Part shown: piece after piece, positions 9,801-19,355 of the stretch
How positions within the stretch are numbered: the stretch's first letter is position 1
Layout: every line of letters begins with the position of its first letter
Made by a program: the position numbers and the translations under genes
Notes under the pieces: model-generated
What the model saw: the letters and a program-made list of their open reading frames with translations, nothing else
Told to the model about the DNA's origin: nothing
Database searches by the model: none
Source of the DNA: Nocardia gamkensis NBRC 108242
Lineage (GTDB): Bacteria > Actinomycetota > Actinomycetes > Mycobacteriales > Mycobacteriaceae
DNA length: 64,000 nt
Reading direction: 5' to 3'
NCBI RefSeq assembly: GCF_001612985.1
Contig: NZ_BDBM01000010.1
Location: forward strand, 124,001 to 188,000

Positions 9801-10988
9801 TTACTTCGCGGCTCGCCCGGCAGCCCGGACCAGACCGCCTCCGATGATCAGCCGCTGGATCTCGCTGGTGCCCTCGTACAAGCGCAGCAGCCGGACGTCC
9901 CGGTAGATCCGCTCCACGGCCACATCGCGCATGTATCCCGTGCCGCCGTGCACCTGAACCGCCGAATCGGCCACTCGCCCGGCCATTTCGGTGCAGTAGA
10001 GCTTGGCCACCGAGGGCGCGATGCGCCGGTCCTCGCCGGCCACCCATGCTCGCGCGGCGTCGCGCACCAGTGCGCGGCCCGCCATCACCCCGGTCTGCAT
10101 ATCGGCCAGGTGCGCCTGCACCAGTTGGAACCGCCCGATGGGCGTGCCGCCCTGTGTGGCCGTCGCGGCATAGGCGACGGATTCGTCGAGGGCACGCTGG
10201 GCGGTACCCACGGCGAGCGCCGCGATATGGACGCGACCCCTGGCCAGTGAAGTCATGGCCGCGCGGTATCCGATGTCCTCGTTTCCACCTACGAGCGCTT
10301 CCGCGCCGACGCGGACGTCACGGAAGTACACCTCAGCGGTCCACGCTCCCTCTTGGCCCATCTTGCGATCCTTCGGACCGATCTCGACGCCGGGAGTGTC
10401 GGCGGGAACCAGGAAGACCGAGATTCCGGCGCCGTTGTCGTCGGCCGGGCGGGTGCGCGCGAAGACGACGAACAGATCGGCGACCGGCGCGTTGGTGATG
10501 AATCGCTTCTCGCCGTTGATGATCCAGCCCGCTTCCGACTCGACCGCCGTGGTGCGCAGCGAAGCCGGATCGGACCCCGCGCCCGCCTCGGTCAGTGCGA
10601 ACGACGCCACGACGGCGCCCGAGGCGATGTGCTCGAGCCATCGGGACTTCTGCGCCTCGGTGCCGAAGCCGACCAGAACCTGGCCCGCGATTCCGTTGTT
10701 GGTGCCGAACAGGGAACGTAACGCGAGGGTGGTGTATCCGAGTTCCATGGCAAGTTCGACGTCCTGAGCGAGATCGAGGCCGAGCCCGCCCCATTCCTGG
10801 GGTATCGCGTAACCGAACAGTCCCATGGCCTTGGCCTGTTCGACGATCTCCTCCGGCATGGTGTTGCGCTCGGCGATCTCCCGCTCGCGCGGCATGACGG
10901 TATTTCGGACGAAAGCCTTGGTCTGGCTCAGTATTTCACGGAAATCCTCCGCGGTGACCACATCGGCTGCGGTGGACGTGTTCGTCAT
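9801..10988 (-). CDS. Acyl-CoA dehydrogenase (FadE-like), 395 aa
   Basis: FAD-dependent acyl-CoA dehydrogenase making the 2,3-enoyl-CoA. The middle domain motif FALTEAGAGSDPASL binds FAD and substrate, and the C-terminal QVHGGTGYMRD and YEGTSEIQRLII segments carry the catalytic Glu, so this is a self-sufficient homotetrameric type, unlike the pair at 36035/37101. ATG 10988 is preceded by GAGGAGG at good spacing; ten extra residues from 11018 are possible. It is monocistronic, divergent from the DoxX gene, with a palindromic box in between. Confidence 0.92.
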   Translation of the reverse strand: MTNTSTAADVVTAEDFREILSQTKAFVRNTVMPREREIAERNTMPEEIVEQAKAMGLFGYAIPQEWGGLGLDLAQDVELAMELGYTTLALRSLFGTNNGIAGQVLVGFGTEAQKSRWLEHIASGAVVASFALTEAGAGSDPASLRTTAVESEAGWIINGEKRFITNAPVADLFVVFARTRPADDNGAGISVFLVPADTPGVEIGPKDRKMGQEGAWTAEVYFRDVRVGAEALVGGNEDIGYRAAMTSLARGRVHIAALAVGTAQRALDESVAYAATATQGGTPIGRFQLVQAHLADMQTGVMAGRALVRDAARAWVAGEDRRIAPSVAKLYCTEMAGRVADSAVQVHGGTGYMRDVAVERIYRDVRLLRLYEGTSEIQRLIIGGGLVRAAGRAAK

Positions 10989-11092
10989 GGCAGGGCCTCC
11001 TCGTTCACGGCGATCCACCGCCGTCGTGCTCGTTGTTTCGCGCGGGCGAGAGGGTGTCCTCCGTGCGTTCGCTTGACCACGCGCTGAGAATA

Positions 11093-11119
11093 GCTAACAT
11101 TACTGTAATGCTAGCGGTA
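11093..11119. promoter_or_regulatory. Regulon box within a 23-bp palindrome
   Basis: TACTGTAATGCTAGCGGTA (11101-11119) matches the shared box at 11 of 14 half-site positions. The first half-site is also the centre of a near-perfect 23-bp palindrome, 11093-11115, whose arms differ at one pair. It lies between the divergent starts at 10988 and 11188. Confidence 0.6.
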
Positions 11120-11187
11120 TGGAATACGGCAGTGGCTTCCGGAGCTGTGCGCACCGTGCGGACCACGCCGGATGGGGCAGCGTGCCG

Positions 11188-11697
11188 ATGACTGCGTACG
11201 ACGCCGGAGTGCTAATCCTACGGGTGTGTCTCGGGCTCACCATGGCAGCGCACGGGTACAACAAATTCTTCGCCGGCGGACGGATACCGGGTACGGCCGC
11301 CTGGTTCGACGGCATCGGGATGAAGCCGGGCATCGTGCACGCGCGCCTTGCCGCGGGCAGCGAGATCGGCGTGGGTATCGCGCTGGCCGCCGGCTTGTTC
11401 ACTCCGGTCGCGGCCGCGGGTTTCGTCGCCCTCATGCTGGTGGCCGCCTGGACCGTGCACAGGTCCAACGGGTTCTTCATCGTCCGTGAAGGATGGGAGT
11501 ACAACTTGGTGCTCGCGGTCGCCGCGGTGAGCGTGGCCACCCTGGGGCCGGGGCGTGCCAGCATTGATGAGCTGATTCTCGGCACGGACCGGGTGGATGG
11601 CTGGTGGGGCTTCGCCATCGCTGCTGGACTCGGCCTCGCGGCCGGCGCGGGTCAGCTCGCGCTGTTCTATAGGCCACCGGCTCCCAGCGAGTCCTGA
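11188..11697 (+). CDS. DoxX-family membrane protein, 169 aa
   Basis: Small four-helix membrane protein. The family start LRVCLGLTMAAHGYNKFF is followed by GTAAWFDGIGMKPG and further hydrophobic stretches near residues 60-85, 105-125 and 140-165. DoxX proteins are linked to quinone-dependent thiosulfate oxidation in archaea and to redox stress complexes in mycobacteria, but the function here is unknown. ATG 11188 or GTG 11182 could start it; both have weak ribosome binding sites. It is followed after 16 bases by an acyl-CoA synthetase and is the only intact integral membrane protein I recognise in the window. Confidence 0.82.
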   Translation: MTAYDAGVLILRVCLGLTMAAHGYNKFFAGGRIPGTAAWFDGIGMKPGIVHARLAAGSEIGVGIALAAGLFTPVAAAGFVALMLVAAWTVHRSNGFFIVREGWEYNLVLAVAAVSVATLGPGRASIDELILGTDRVDGWWGFAIAAGLGLAAGAGQLALFYRPPAPSES

Positions 11698-11713
11698 ACG
11701 AGCGGGGAATCCG

Positions 11714-13228
11714 ATGTCGACCCCGGAGCGCGGCGAGAATCGTGACGCCGCAACTCGGCTCGTGGCGAGGCTCGCCGATGGCCTCGCTTCCTACGGCGAA
11801 CGACCATGTATCGAATTCGAGCGGAGATGGTATTCGGGCGACGAGGTGACCGCCTATATCCATCGGATCGCGGCGGCACTCGAACACGTCGGCGTGCGCC
11901 CGGAGGAACCGGTCGGAATCGTCGTGCGCAACCGGGTGCCACATGCGGCCGCGGGCCTGGGATTCCTCACCGAGCGCCGTTCGATCGCGATGATCAACTC
12001 CTATCAGTCTCCGGCAGCCATCGCTCGTGACATCGAACAGTTGCGGCTCGGCGCGGTGGTCGCCGACCGGCAGGACTGGACGGCTCCGGTCGTGTCCGCA
12101 TGCGCACGGGCCGGCAGCGCGGGAATCGCCGTGGCGATGGATACGCCGGCGGTCGAGACGATCGTGACCGGCGACCTGTCGAAGGTTCGGGACGCGCGCG
12201 CGGTGCCGGCCGTGCCCGGTCTGCACATCCTGACCAGCGGAACCACCGGACCGCCCAAGCGGGTGCCGATTCCGCTGGCCGCCCTGGAGCACACGGTCCG
12301 CACCATGACCGGCGGCGTGACCGAGGCGGACCCGGACGATCCGCCGGAGTTGGTGTACTGGCCTTTCGGCAGCATCGGCATCTGCCAATTGCTCGCCGCG
12401 CCGTTCCTCGGCAAGCGGATGATCTTGCTCGAGCGGTTCACCGTCGAAGAATGGGTGCACGCGGTCAAGACCTATCGGATCCCGCGCGCCGGCGTGCAAC
12501 CGACGATCGTGCGCATGCTGTTGGAAGCCGACGTGCCGCCCGAAGACCTGGCCTCACTGGAGTATCTGCCCGGCGGCTCCGGTCCGCTGGAACCGGAACT
12601 GCGCGCGGAATTCGAGCGCCGCTACGGCATCCCCTTGCTGTGGGCCTACGGTGCGACGGAGTTCGCGGGTTCGGTCTGCGCGTGGACGCCGGAACTGCAC
12701 GAGCGATTCGGTGTGGAGAAGGCGGGCAGCGTCGGGAAACCGCTACCGGGTGTGCGCGTGCGCATCGTCGACGCCGAGACCGGAGCGGAGGTGGGCGCCG
12801 GTACACCGGGACTGCTGGAGGCCGAGGTGGCCGCGCTCGGCTCGACCTGGGTGCGCACCACCGACGTCGCGTCGGTCGACGTCGACGGCTTCGTCACGGT
12901 GCACGGAAGGGCCGATGGCGCGATCAATCGCGGTGGTTTCAAGATTCTGCCGGAGACCGTGCGCGCCGCGCTGCTCACCCATCCCGCGGTCCGGGATGCC
13001 TGCGTCGTCGGCGTCACCGATCGCAGACTGGGGCAGGTGCCTTTCGCGGCGGTGCAGCCGCGTCGCGGAATGCCGCTGCCGTCGGAGTCGGAATTGCTCG
13101 AACTCGTGCGAGACCGGCTGCCCGCGCACCATGTGCCCGTCGCGATAGCCGTCGTCGACGACCTTCCGCGCAACGCGGCCTTGAAGGCGAGGACGGACGC
13201 GGTAGCAGCGTTGTATCACCGGGGATGA
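11714..13228 (+). CDS. Acyl-CoA synthetase/AMP ligase, 504 aa
   Basis: Adenylate-forming ligase: P-loop HILTSGTTGPPKRVP, A5 region YGATEFAGSVCAW, hinge GRADGAINRGGFKI, and C-terminal PRNAALKARTDA. In the last motif the usual Gly before the catalytic Lys is Leu, although the Lys remains. The overall layout (ATEFxGxVxxWTxxxHxRF, GGFKIxPxxVRAA) matches the ligase at 17026, so the two are probably duplicates with different acyl substrates. It shares an operon with DoxX. Convergent with the thioesterase at 13301. Confidence 0.87.
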   Translation: MSTPERGENRDAATRLVARLADGLASYGERPCIEFERRWYSGDEVTAYIHRIAAALEHVGVRPEEPVGIVVRNRVPHAAAGLGFLTERRSIAMINSYQSPAAIARDIEQLRLGAVVADRQDWTAPVVSACARAGSAGIAVAMDTPAVETIVTGDLSKVRDARAVPAVPGLHILTSGTTGPPKRVPIPLAALEHTVRTMTGGVTEADPDDPPELVYWPFGSIGICQLLAAPFLGKRMILLERFTVEEWVHAVKTYRIPRAGVQPTIVRMLLEADVPPEDLASLEYLPGGSGPLEPELRAEFERRYGIPLLWAYGATEFAGSVCAWTPELHERFGVEKAGSVGKPLPGVRVRIVDAETGAEVGAGTPGLLEAEVAALGSTWVRTTDVASVDVDGFVTVHGRADGAINRGGFKILPETVRAALLTHPAVRDACVVGVTDRRLGQVPFAAVQPRRGMPLPSESELLELVRDRLPAHHVPVAIAVVDDLPRNAALKARTDAVAALYHRG

Positions 13229-13252
13229 CGTCCTTCTCGGGACGAGGAACGA

Positions 13253-13284
13253 CGTCGGCCCGATCCCTGAGGATCGGGCCGACG
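13253..13284. terminator. Bidirectional hairpin terminator
   Basis: Perfect 14-bp arms CGTCGGCCCGATCC / GGATCGGGCCGACG around a CTGA loop, between convergent gene ends at 13228 and 13301. Confidence 0.8.
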
Positions 13285-13300
13285 CGTCGGTGTGGCTCGG

Positions 13301-13723
13301 CTAGGAGTTCGCCGATACCGAGCCGTCCGTCGCGAAATCCACGGTCGCGAAGTTGACCGTGGCGAGCGCGGCCAGCGTGTCGTCCGGCGCGCTGAGCACT
13401 TCGACCTGGACGACGATGGACCGTTTGCCGGCGTGCACGATCCTGCTCACCGCGCGCGCCACGCCGCCGGTGATCGGACGGAAGTACCGGACGCTGAGAT
13501 CCGAGGTGACCACACCCGCGTTCGGGGGCCGGGTCTCCAGGGCCAGGGTGCCCGCCGCGATATCGGCGAGTGTCGCGATCAACCCGCCCTGTAGTCCACC
13601 GGAGGTGTTGACCACGTGGGGTGCGACCGGAAGTTCCCAGACCAGCGAACCCTCGGCATCGAATTCCTTGCGGAATCCGATGTGGTCGAGGAGTCCGCTG
13701 ATCTCTCGAAGGGATGTCATCAT
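13301..13723 (-). CDS. PaaI-family hotdog thioesterase, 140 aa
   Basis: Hotdog-fold acyl-CoA thioesterase of the PaaI/YbgC-like group, normally a housekeeping enzyme releasing CoA from stalled or toxic intermediates. The active-site region is NTSGGLQGGLIATLADIAAG, where the usual HGG is GG with an upstream Asn, followed by SDLSVRYFRP. Two adjacent ATG codons (13723, 13720) could start it. It is monocistronic and has a strong regulon box 48 bp upstream. Confidence 0.85.
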   Translation of the reverse strand: MMTSLREISGLLDHIGFRKEFDAEGSLVWELPVAPHVVNTSGGLQGGLIATLADIAAGTLALETRPPNAGVVTSDLSVRYFRPITGGVARAVSRIVHAGKRSIVVQVEVLSAPDDTLAALATVNFATVDFATDGSVSANS

Positions 13724-13770
13724 GTCCGCTCACTTCGTCGCCGCGGTATCGGAGTTCGATACGAAACCAT

Positions 13771-13789
13771 TACTGTAATACTTTCAGTA
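13771..13789. promoter_or_regulatory. Regulon box (TACTGTA-N5-TTCAGTA)
   Basis: TACTGTAATACTTTCAGTA, 13 of 14 half-site positions. It lies 48 bp upstream of the thioesterase start at 13723 and 48 bp past the end of the ligase operon at 13837, so it controls the thioesterase. Confidence 0.72.
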
Positions 13790-13836
13790 TATGGCGGTGA
13801 ATGGAATTCGCCCAGGTGTTGCGACTCACATCCGCT

Positions 13837-15438
13837 TCACTCGGACGTCGATTCGGCCGCATGACCTTTGCGGGACAACAGATCGCGTAGAGCGACGATG
13901 TCGACCTTCCCGGTCGAGCCACGGGGAATGCTCTCGTCGGAGTCGAGCAGCAGCCAGACGGTCGGAATCTTGAACGAACTGAGCGACTCGCGCACCGCGG
14001 CACGCAGATCCCGCGCGGAAGCGGATCCGGAGCACACCACGGCGGCCGCCACCTGAGCGCCGCGGCCGAGGTCGACGTCGGTGACGAAGGCGCCGGTCAC
14101 CCCGTCGACACCGCGCAACGCCTTCTCCACCTCGCTCGGGTACACCGTCGCACCGCTGATCTTGACCATGTCGTCGGAACGGCCGTGATAGAACAGGAAT
14201 CCGGCGGCATCGAGCCGTCCGAGGTCACCGGTGCGGTAGTAGCCATCCGCCGTCAGCAAGTCCTCCCGGGTTCGCCGGCACATCCCGCGCAGGATGTGCG
14301 GACCGCGGAGCTGGATCTCCCCGATCGATCCCTCGGGTACGGGTGTCCCGCAGGCAGGATCGGTGATGCGCACTTGCATGCCGTCGAACGGCCGACCGCA
14401 GCTGCCCGCCGCGGAGCCGGGCATGTCGGTGTCGGCGGGGTACCCGCAATAGGGCCCGAAGGATTCGGTCATGCCGAACAGGTTGGCGCGGGCGCCGGGG
14501 CGGGCGCGGTGCGCGGCAGGCAGCAGCGCGTCCAGACTGCCCGGCCGCAGCGCGGAGAGGTCGGCGCCGACCGTCTCCACCTGGCGCGCCAAGGCTTCGG
14601 CCTGGTCGGGCCAGCCGCGGAACAAGGTGACTCGTTCACGCTCCAGCAATCGGAGTGTGGTCTCCGGCCGGGGTAGCTCTTCGGTCACCAGTGTCGCTCC
14701 GGCCAGCAGCGCCGACAGCACGCCACCACCGAAACCCCCGACCCAGAAGAAGGGCATCGGCAGATACAACCGGGTGTCACCGTCGATGCAGCGGGCGCGT
14801 AGCCCGGAGCGGACCGCGCCGAAGGCGCTACCGTGCGAGTGGATCACCCCTTTGGGCGTGCCGCGACTACCCGAGGTGAACATGATGACCAGCGGATCGG
14901 CGGCGGTGACTGTGCGGGCCGAGTGCACAGCAACCTCGACCGCTTCCTCGCCGACGGGAAGCGAGGTCGCCTGCTCGACAGTCCAGATCCGTCGCAGCGC
15001 GGGCAACTCGGGATGGTGGATCGGCCCACCGGCGACAGCGGGCAGACCGAGGCTGCGGTGCAACCCGTCGTGATAGCGATGGCCACGGAATTCTTCGGTC
15101 GCGATCAGGTATTCCACGGCGGCCACCCGCAGCTGCGGGATCAGTTCGGGCGTCTTCAGGAGGGTACTCAGCGGCACGAGCACAGCGCCGATGCGGGTGA
15201 GCGCGACCGCGATGCGTACCCATTCGATCCCGTTGGGCATGATCAGGCCGACGCGAGTTCCTTTACCGATACCGGCCTCCACGAACGACGCTGCCAGCCG
15301 GATCGTCGTGGTGTCGAGTTCGGCGTAGGTCATGCGATCGGCCGGATCGATCACCGCGGGCGTCGGCCCGTCGTGGACGGCGCGCCGGCGTACCAGTTCA
15401 TCGACGGTGCGCGTGAACGTCGCGACTTTCTCAGGCAT
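13837..15438 (-). CDS. Acyl-CoA synthetase, 533 aa
   Basis: AMP-forming ligase with a P-loop written MFTSGSRGTPKGVIHSH, the GMTESFGPYCGYP region, hinge GRSDDMVKISGATVYPSEVE and A10 motif IPRGSTGKVDIVAL containing the catalytic Lys. It is a close design relative of its neighbour at 15431 (shared GKGTxVGLxxPNG and FWxGGFxxGxLSxLxAG), so a tandem duplication is likely. ATG 15438 overlaps the neighbour's stop by eight bases (ATGCCTGA). It is the last gene of the five-gene operon starting at 20155. Confidence 0.88.
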   Translation of the reverse strand: MPEKVATFTRTVDELVRRRAVHDGPTPAVIDPADRMTYAELDTTTIRLAASFVEAGIGKGTRVGLIMPNGIEWVRIAVALTRIGAVLVPLSTLLKTPELIPQLRVAAVEYLIATEEFRGHRYHDGLHRSLGLPAVAGGPIHHPELPALRRIWTVEQATSLPVGEEAVEVAVHSARTVTAADPLVIMFTSGSRGTPKGVIHSHGSAFGAVRSGLRARCIDGDTRLYLPMPFFWVGGFGGGVLSALLAGATLVTEELPRPETTLRLLERERVTLFRGWPDQAEALARQVETVGADLSALRPGSLDALLPAAHRARPGARANLFGMTESFGPYCGYPADTDMPGSAAGSCGRPFDGMQVRITDPACGTPVPEGSIGEIQLRGPHILRGMCRRTREDLLTADGYYRTGDLGRLDAAGFLFYHGRSDDMVKISGATVYPSEVEKALRGVDGVTGAFVTDVDLGRGAQVAAAVVCSGSASARDLRAAVRESLSSFKIPTVWLLLDSDESIPRGSTGKVDIVALRDLLSRKGHAAESTSE

Positions 15439-17029
15439 CGAACAACTTTCCGAGTCGTTGGACATCGATCTTGCCGCTGGACAGCAGGGGGACATCGGAA
15501 GCGGTGACGGAGACGAATCGCTTGGGTATCTTGTACGCCGACAACTCGCTCTTCAGTCTCTCCCGCAGGTCGTCGGCGTCGACAGCGGCTGCATCGGCCG
15601 TCACGAGCACGGCGGCGACGACTTGCCCGCGGTCCGGATCGGGGAGCCCGATCACATGCGCGGCGGAATCGGTGATCCTGGTGATGGCCTTCTCGACTTC
15701 GGCGGGAGAGACGTTCGCACCCGCGGTCTTGATCATCGATCCTTGTCGGCCGAGGTAGTAGACGAATCCGTCGCCGTCGACGCGGACCAGGTCGCCGGTG
15801 TGGAACCAGCCGTCCGGATCGAAGCACTCCTCACGGCTGCGTTTGTGATAACCCTGCATGACATACGGCCCCCGAATGCACAACTCACCGATCTCTCCGC
15901 ACGGCACCTCGACGCCCGCGTCGGGGTCGACGACGCGGATCCCGAAGCCGGGAGCCGGTTTCCCGAACGACCCGCGCCGGTGTTCGGGCTGGTCACTCTC
16001 GTCCCCGCTCAAGAGCACCACGCCGCCCCCCTCGGTGATCCCGAGCATGTTGTGGCGCAGTTCGGGATCGCTGGGGCGCAGTTCCTCGGGCATGATCGCG
16101 TACAGGTTGCCGCGCCGGATGCTGGACAGATCGCGTTCCGCGAAACTCGGGTCCCGGGTGAGGTGCGCGATCGACGCGGCGAATCCGTTGGCAACGGTCG
16201 GTTTCTCGGCCTCCAGCAGATCGAGTGCCGTCTGTGGGTCCGCATTCGAGCAGACCAGCGTCGAGCCGGCCACCAGGGTCGAGAGCAGGCCGAAGGCGAA
16301 TCCGCCGATCCAGAAGAACGGCGAGTTGCAGAACAACACGTCCGACTCGGTCAAGCCGCGGATGCCGTTGAGCTCGCGCTGATGTGCCAGCAGTGCGCCA
16401 TGAGTGTGCACGACGCCCTTGGGGGCGCTGGTGGTCCCGGAGGTATAGATGATGGCGAGCGAATCGGAACCGTCGACATCGTCGTCCATGGCCTCGAGCA
16501 GCGCCTCGTCGACCGCGTTCGCCAGCTGGTCCAGACCCGCGATATCGCGGACCCGGCGGCCGGTGCCGTCGCCGTAGCTGATGGCTAGGTGGCGCAGTTG
16601 CGGTACGCCGCTGCACAGCAGACGTCCGCCCGTGCCGAACTTCGAGGCGCTGAGCACCTCGGTCAGCCGATCGACGTAGTCGTGTGAGCGAAAACTCGCG
16701 GCGGCCAGGAGAATTCGAATATCGGCGTCGACGAGTTGCTGACGTATCTCGCGGGCCGTCGCGAAGGTCGAGAAAGGCACCACCACCGCGCCGATGCGTG
16801 CCGCCGCGAGGGCGCCGACGACGAAGTCGACTCCGTTGGGATAGAGCAGACCGACGTGTGTGCCTTTACCGGCGCCGAGGGCGATGAGTCCGCGCGCCAA
16901 CCGGGCCGAGCGCCGCTGCGCGGAGGCGTAGTCGAGGCGCTCGTCGTCGCAGACGAGCAGCGGCTGTCCGGGACGAGCCTCGGCCTGTTCGCGCAGTATT
17001 CGTGCGACGGTGAGTGCGCCGGCGGTCAT
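15431..17029 (-). CDS. Acyl-CoA synthetase, 532 aa
   Basis: AMP-forming ligase: IIYTSGTTSAPKGVVHTH P-loop, MLGITEGGGVVLLS region, GRQGSMIKTAGANVSPAEVE hinge and LLSSGKIDVQRL with the catalytic Lys. The true N-terminus is MTAGALTVARILREQ at 17029, whose ATG overlaps the stop of the previous ligase (ATGA); the same frame continues upstream only as an antisense-like extension. It is one of three consecutive ligases in this operon, which suggests several related carboxylic acids are activated in parallel. Confidence 0.88.
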   Translation of the reverse strand: MTAGALTVARILREQAEARPGQPLLVCDDERLDYASAQRRSARLARGLIALGAGKGTHVGLLYPNGVDFVVGALAAARIGAVVVPFSTFATAREIRQQLVDADIRILLAAASFRSHDYVDRLTEVLSASKFGTGGRLLCSGVPQLRHLAISYGDGTGRRVRDIAGLDQLANAVDEALLEAMDDDVDGSDSLAIIYTSGTTSAPKGVVHTHGALLAHQRELNGIRGLTESDVLFCNSPFFWIGGFAFGLLSTLVAGSTLVCSNADPQTALDLLEAEKPTVANGFAASIAHLTRDPSFAERDLSSIRRGNLYAIMPEELRPSDPELRHNMLGITEGGGVVLLSGDESDQPEHRRGSFGKPAPGFGIRVVDPDAGVEVPCGEIGELCIRGPYVMQGYHKRSREECFDPDGWFHTGDLVRVDGDGFVYYLGRQGSMIKTAGANVSPAEVEKAITRITDSAAHVIGLPDPDRGQVVAAVLVTADAAAVDADDLRERLKSELSAYKIPKRFVSVTASDVPLLSSGKIDVQRLGKLFDA

Positions 17030-18507
17030 GAACGCCTCGGGGCGGATGTGGTGACGACGCCGAAGTGCCGTCGGACCGCGGACAGGTCCGCCTTGCCCGA
17101 CGGGGTGCGTGGAATCGCGTCCACGACGGCGATGTCGGTGGGAATCTCGTAGCGGGCCAAGCGCGTGCCCAGGTACTCGACCAGTTCGCCGACGTCGAAT
17201 CGGCGGTCCGCGCGCAACTCGACCATCGCCACCGGTGTCTCGCCGAGACGCTCGTCGGGCCGGGCGACGACGGCGGCGCCGCGAACGGCGGGATGCTCCT
17301 CGATGGCGGCGCGCACGTCGTCGGGCATGATCTTGAAACCGCCCCGGATGATGGCCTGGTCGGCGCGTCCCAGAATCCACAGGAATCCGTCGGCGTCGAT
17401 CCGGGCGATGTCTGTCGTGCGTATCCAGTCCGCGTTCGGCCCGAGCTGACCGGGTTTCACCTCGAGCAGACCGGGCTCGTCCGCGCCGAGTACCGTGCCG
17501 TCGTCGCCGACCACGCGCAGGCTCGCGCCTCCGCTCGCGCGGCCGACGCTGCCGCGCTTGGTGTTCCAGAACCGTTGATGGTCGGGAAGCGTCCAGCCCG
17601 CGACTCCGCCGCCGAATTCGGTGGCCGCATAGGAGGTGAGGACCGGAATGCCGAACTTCTCCTGGAAGGCGTCGGCGTCGGCGGCCGAGAGCGGGGCGGT
17701 CCCCGAGGTGACCACCCGGATGCTGTCCAGATCCTCCTTGCTCAGGTCCGAATGCAGCACCATCCGCAGGGCCGCCGGTACCAGCGACACCGCACCCGGA
17801 CGATGCGTACGTACCGCATCCGCCCAGCGCCGAAGCTCGAATCGCGGCAGGAAGACGAACGGCCTGGCTTCGGTCACGCACTGCAGGATGCGGAAGACGC
17901 CACCGATATGGACCAAGGGCGCGTTGACGATCGCGACGCCGCGGCGGGGAGCGGCCGGCGCTGTCGCGTGCTCGGGATCCGTGCCCATCACACTGCGGGC
18001 CAGCATGTCGTAGGTGATGTCGATCCGTTTGGGCGGCCCGGTGGTTCCGCTGGTCAGCATCCGGACGGCTACTCCAGGCATCGGTGTGCCCGCGTCCCGC
18101 GCGGGTCCGCTCGGGATCGGCGCGGAGTGCAAGTCCGTGATCGTCAGGGCCGCGGCGTCCGGTGCGACCAGTGATGCCAGATCGTCGGGCCCGCCGATGA
18201 TCATCGGCAGCCCCAGCGCGGCGATATCGGATCGCGTGCGGTCGTCGCCGCGTGCGGGATTGATCACGACGACGGTGCCGCCGGCGAGCAGTACGCCCAG
18301 GAACGCCGCCACGTGTTCGGGGCGATTGCGCAACAGGATGCCCACCTGGCACGGCGTCGCCACCTGTCCGCGAATCCGGTGCGCTGCCCCGGAGATCTCC
18401 CCCCAGGTGCGCCAGCTGCCGTCGAATTCGACAGCGCGCGAATCCGGCGAGAGATCGAGGACGTGGGCGATGCGCCTGCTCAGCGGATGGTCATGGGTCT
18501 CGGTCAT
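17026..18507 (-). CDS. Acyl-CoA synthetase/AMP ligase, 493 aa
   Basis: Short adenylate-forming ligase with MLTSGTTGPPKRIDIT P-loop, SYAATEFGGGVAGWT A5 region, GRADQAIIRGGFKIMPDDVR hinge and IPRTPSGKADLSAV, where the complete GK motif is present (in its paralogue at 11714 the Gly is replaced). It starts MTETHDHPLSRR at 18507, sharing one base with the crotonase stop (TGATG). It belongs to the crotonase-crotonase-ligase-ligase-ligase operon. Confidence 0.88.
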   Translation of the reverse strand: MTETHDHPLSRRIAHVLDLSPDSRAVEFDGSWRTWGEISGAAHRIRGQVATPCQVGILLRNRPEHVAAFLGVLLAGGTVVVINPARGDDRTRSDIAALGLPMIIGGPDDLASLVAPDAAALTITDLHSAPIPSGPARDAGTPMPGVAVRMLTSGTTGPPKRIDITYDMLARSVMGTDPEHATAPAAPRRGVAIVNAPLVHIGGVFRILQCVTEARPFVFLPRFELRRWADAVRTHRPGAVSLVPAALRMVLHSDLSKEDLDSIRVVTSGTAPLSAADADAFQEKFGIPVLTSYAATEFGGGVAGWTLPDHQRFWNTKRGSVGRASGGASLRVVGDDGTVLGADEPGLLEVKPGQLGPNADWIRTTDIARIDADGFLWILGRADQAIIRGGFKIMPDDVRAAIEEHPAVRGAAVVARPDERLGETPVAMVELRADRRFDVGELVEYLGTRLARYEIPTDIAVVDAIPRTPSGKADLSAVRRHFGVVTTSAPRRS

Positions 18508-19355
18508 CAACGGATCCTCGGTTCGGTGGGAAGTCGCCTGTCGTCCGCCGCGGCAGCCAGTTCCGCCTTGGCGAGCGGATTGCCCAGACGGGTGTAGATG
18601 AGGCCGTGGTCGAGCGCGGCCCGGTAAGGCTTGTCCAGCGATTCCCAGATCGCTTTGACGGTGCCCTGCGTGGCCGTGGGCGGTTTGGCCGCGATGGTGG
18701 CGGCGATGGCGTGCGCGCGGGACCAGAGCTGTTCGCGTGCGACGACTTCCGACACCAGGCCGATCCGAAGCGCCGTCTCGGCGCCCACGCGTTCGTCGTT
18801 GCCCATCAGCGCGATGCGCAGCGTCTCGCCGAGCCCCACCCGGCGCATGAGCCCGATCGGCTCGAGAGCGCAGACGAGTCCGGCCGAGACGTGGGAGTCG
18901 AAGAAGGTGGCCTCCTCCGAGCAGATCACCACATCCGACTCGTTGACGAAGTAGAACGCGCCGGCCGTGCACATCCCGTGGACCGCGCACACCACCGGCT
19001 TCCACATCTTCTGCCACTTCGGGCTCAACGCCTCGCCGGGATCCTCGTGATGCCAGATTCCGGCGGGCTGACCGTAGGGGACCTTCACATCGAGTCCCGC
19101 GCTGAAGGCGCGCGAACCTGCCGCACGCAGGACGACCGCGTTGACCGAGTCGTCGAGCCTGATCCGGCGCCAGGCGTCGCGCACCTCTTCGCACATGGTG
19201 CGATCGAACGCGTTGAGCCGCTCCGGACGGTTCAGGGTGAGGGTGGCAACGCGGTCCGTGCTGTCCACGTCGAGCAGGATGGTGCGGTACTCGGAGTGCG
19301 TCGCGGCGTCGGAGCTCGACGGCGATTCCGAATTCGTCGGCACTTCGGCGTTCAT
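18507..19355 (-). CDS. Enoyl-CoA hydratase/isomerase (crotonase), 282 aa
   Basis: Crotonase-fold protein. The first oxyanion element is SRAFSAGLDVKVPYG and the second is AVHGMCTAGAFYFVNESDVV. The putative active-site segment FFDSHVSAGLVCALEPIGLM has a Glu in the second glutamate region. Compared with classic hydratases the first Glu region is unusual (HVSAGL), which it shares with the neighbour at 19352. ATG 19355 overlaps that gene's stop (ATGA), and the polar 20-residue N-terminal extension is rich in Ser and Glu. Hydratase, isomerase or hydrolase activity cannot be separated from sequence. Confidence 0.86.
   Translation of the reverse strand: MNAEVPTNSESPSSSDAATHSEYRTILLDVDSTDRVATLTLNRPERLNAFDRTMCEEVRDAWRRIRLDDSVNAVVLRAAGSRAFSAGLDVKVPYGQPAGIWHHEDPGEALSPKWQKMWKPVVCAVHGMCTAGAFYFVNESDVVICSEEATFFDSHVSAGLVCALEPIGLMRRVGLGETLRIALMGNDERVGAETALRIGLVSEVVAREQLWSRAHAIAATIAAKPPTATQGTVKAIWESLDKPYRAALDHGLIYTRLGNPLAKAELAAAADDRRLPTEPRIR

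Noticed and set aside
17030..18352. N-terminal extension of the 15431 ligase frame
   Set aside because: It is out-of-frame sequence of the neighbouring ligase; the ATG at 17029 gives normal family length and an ATGA overlap.
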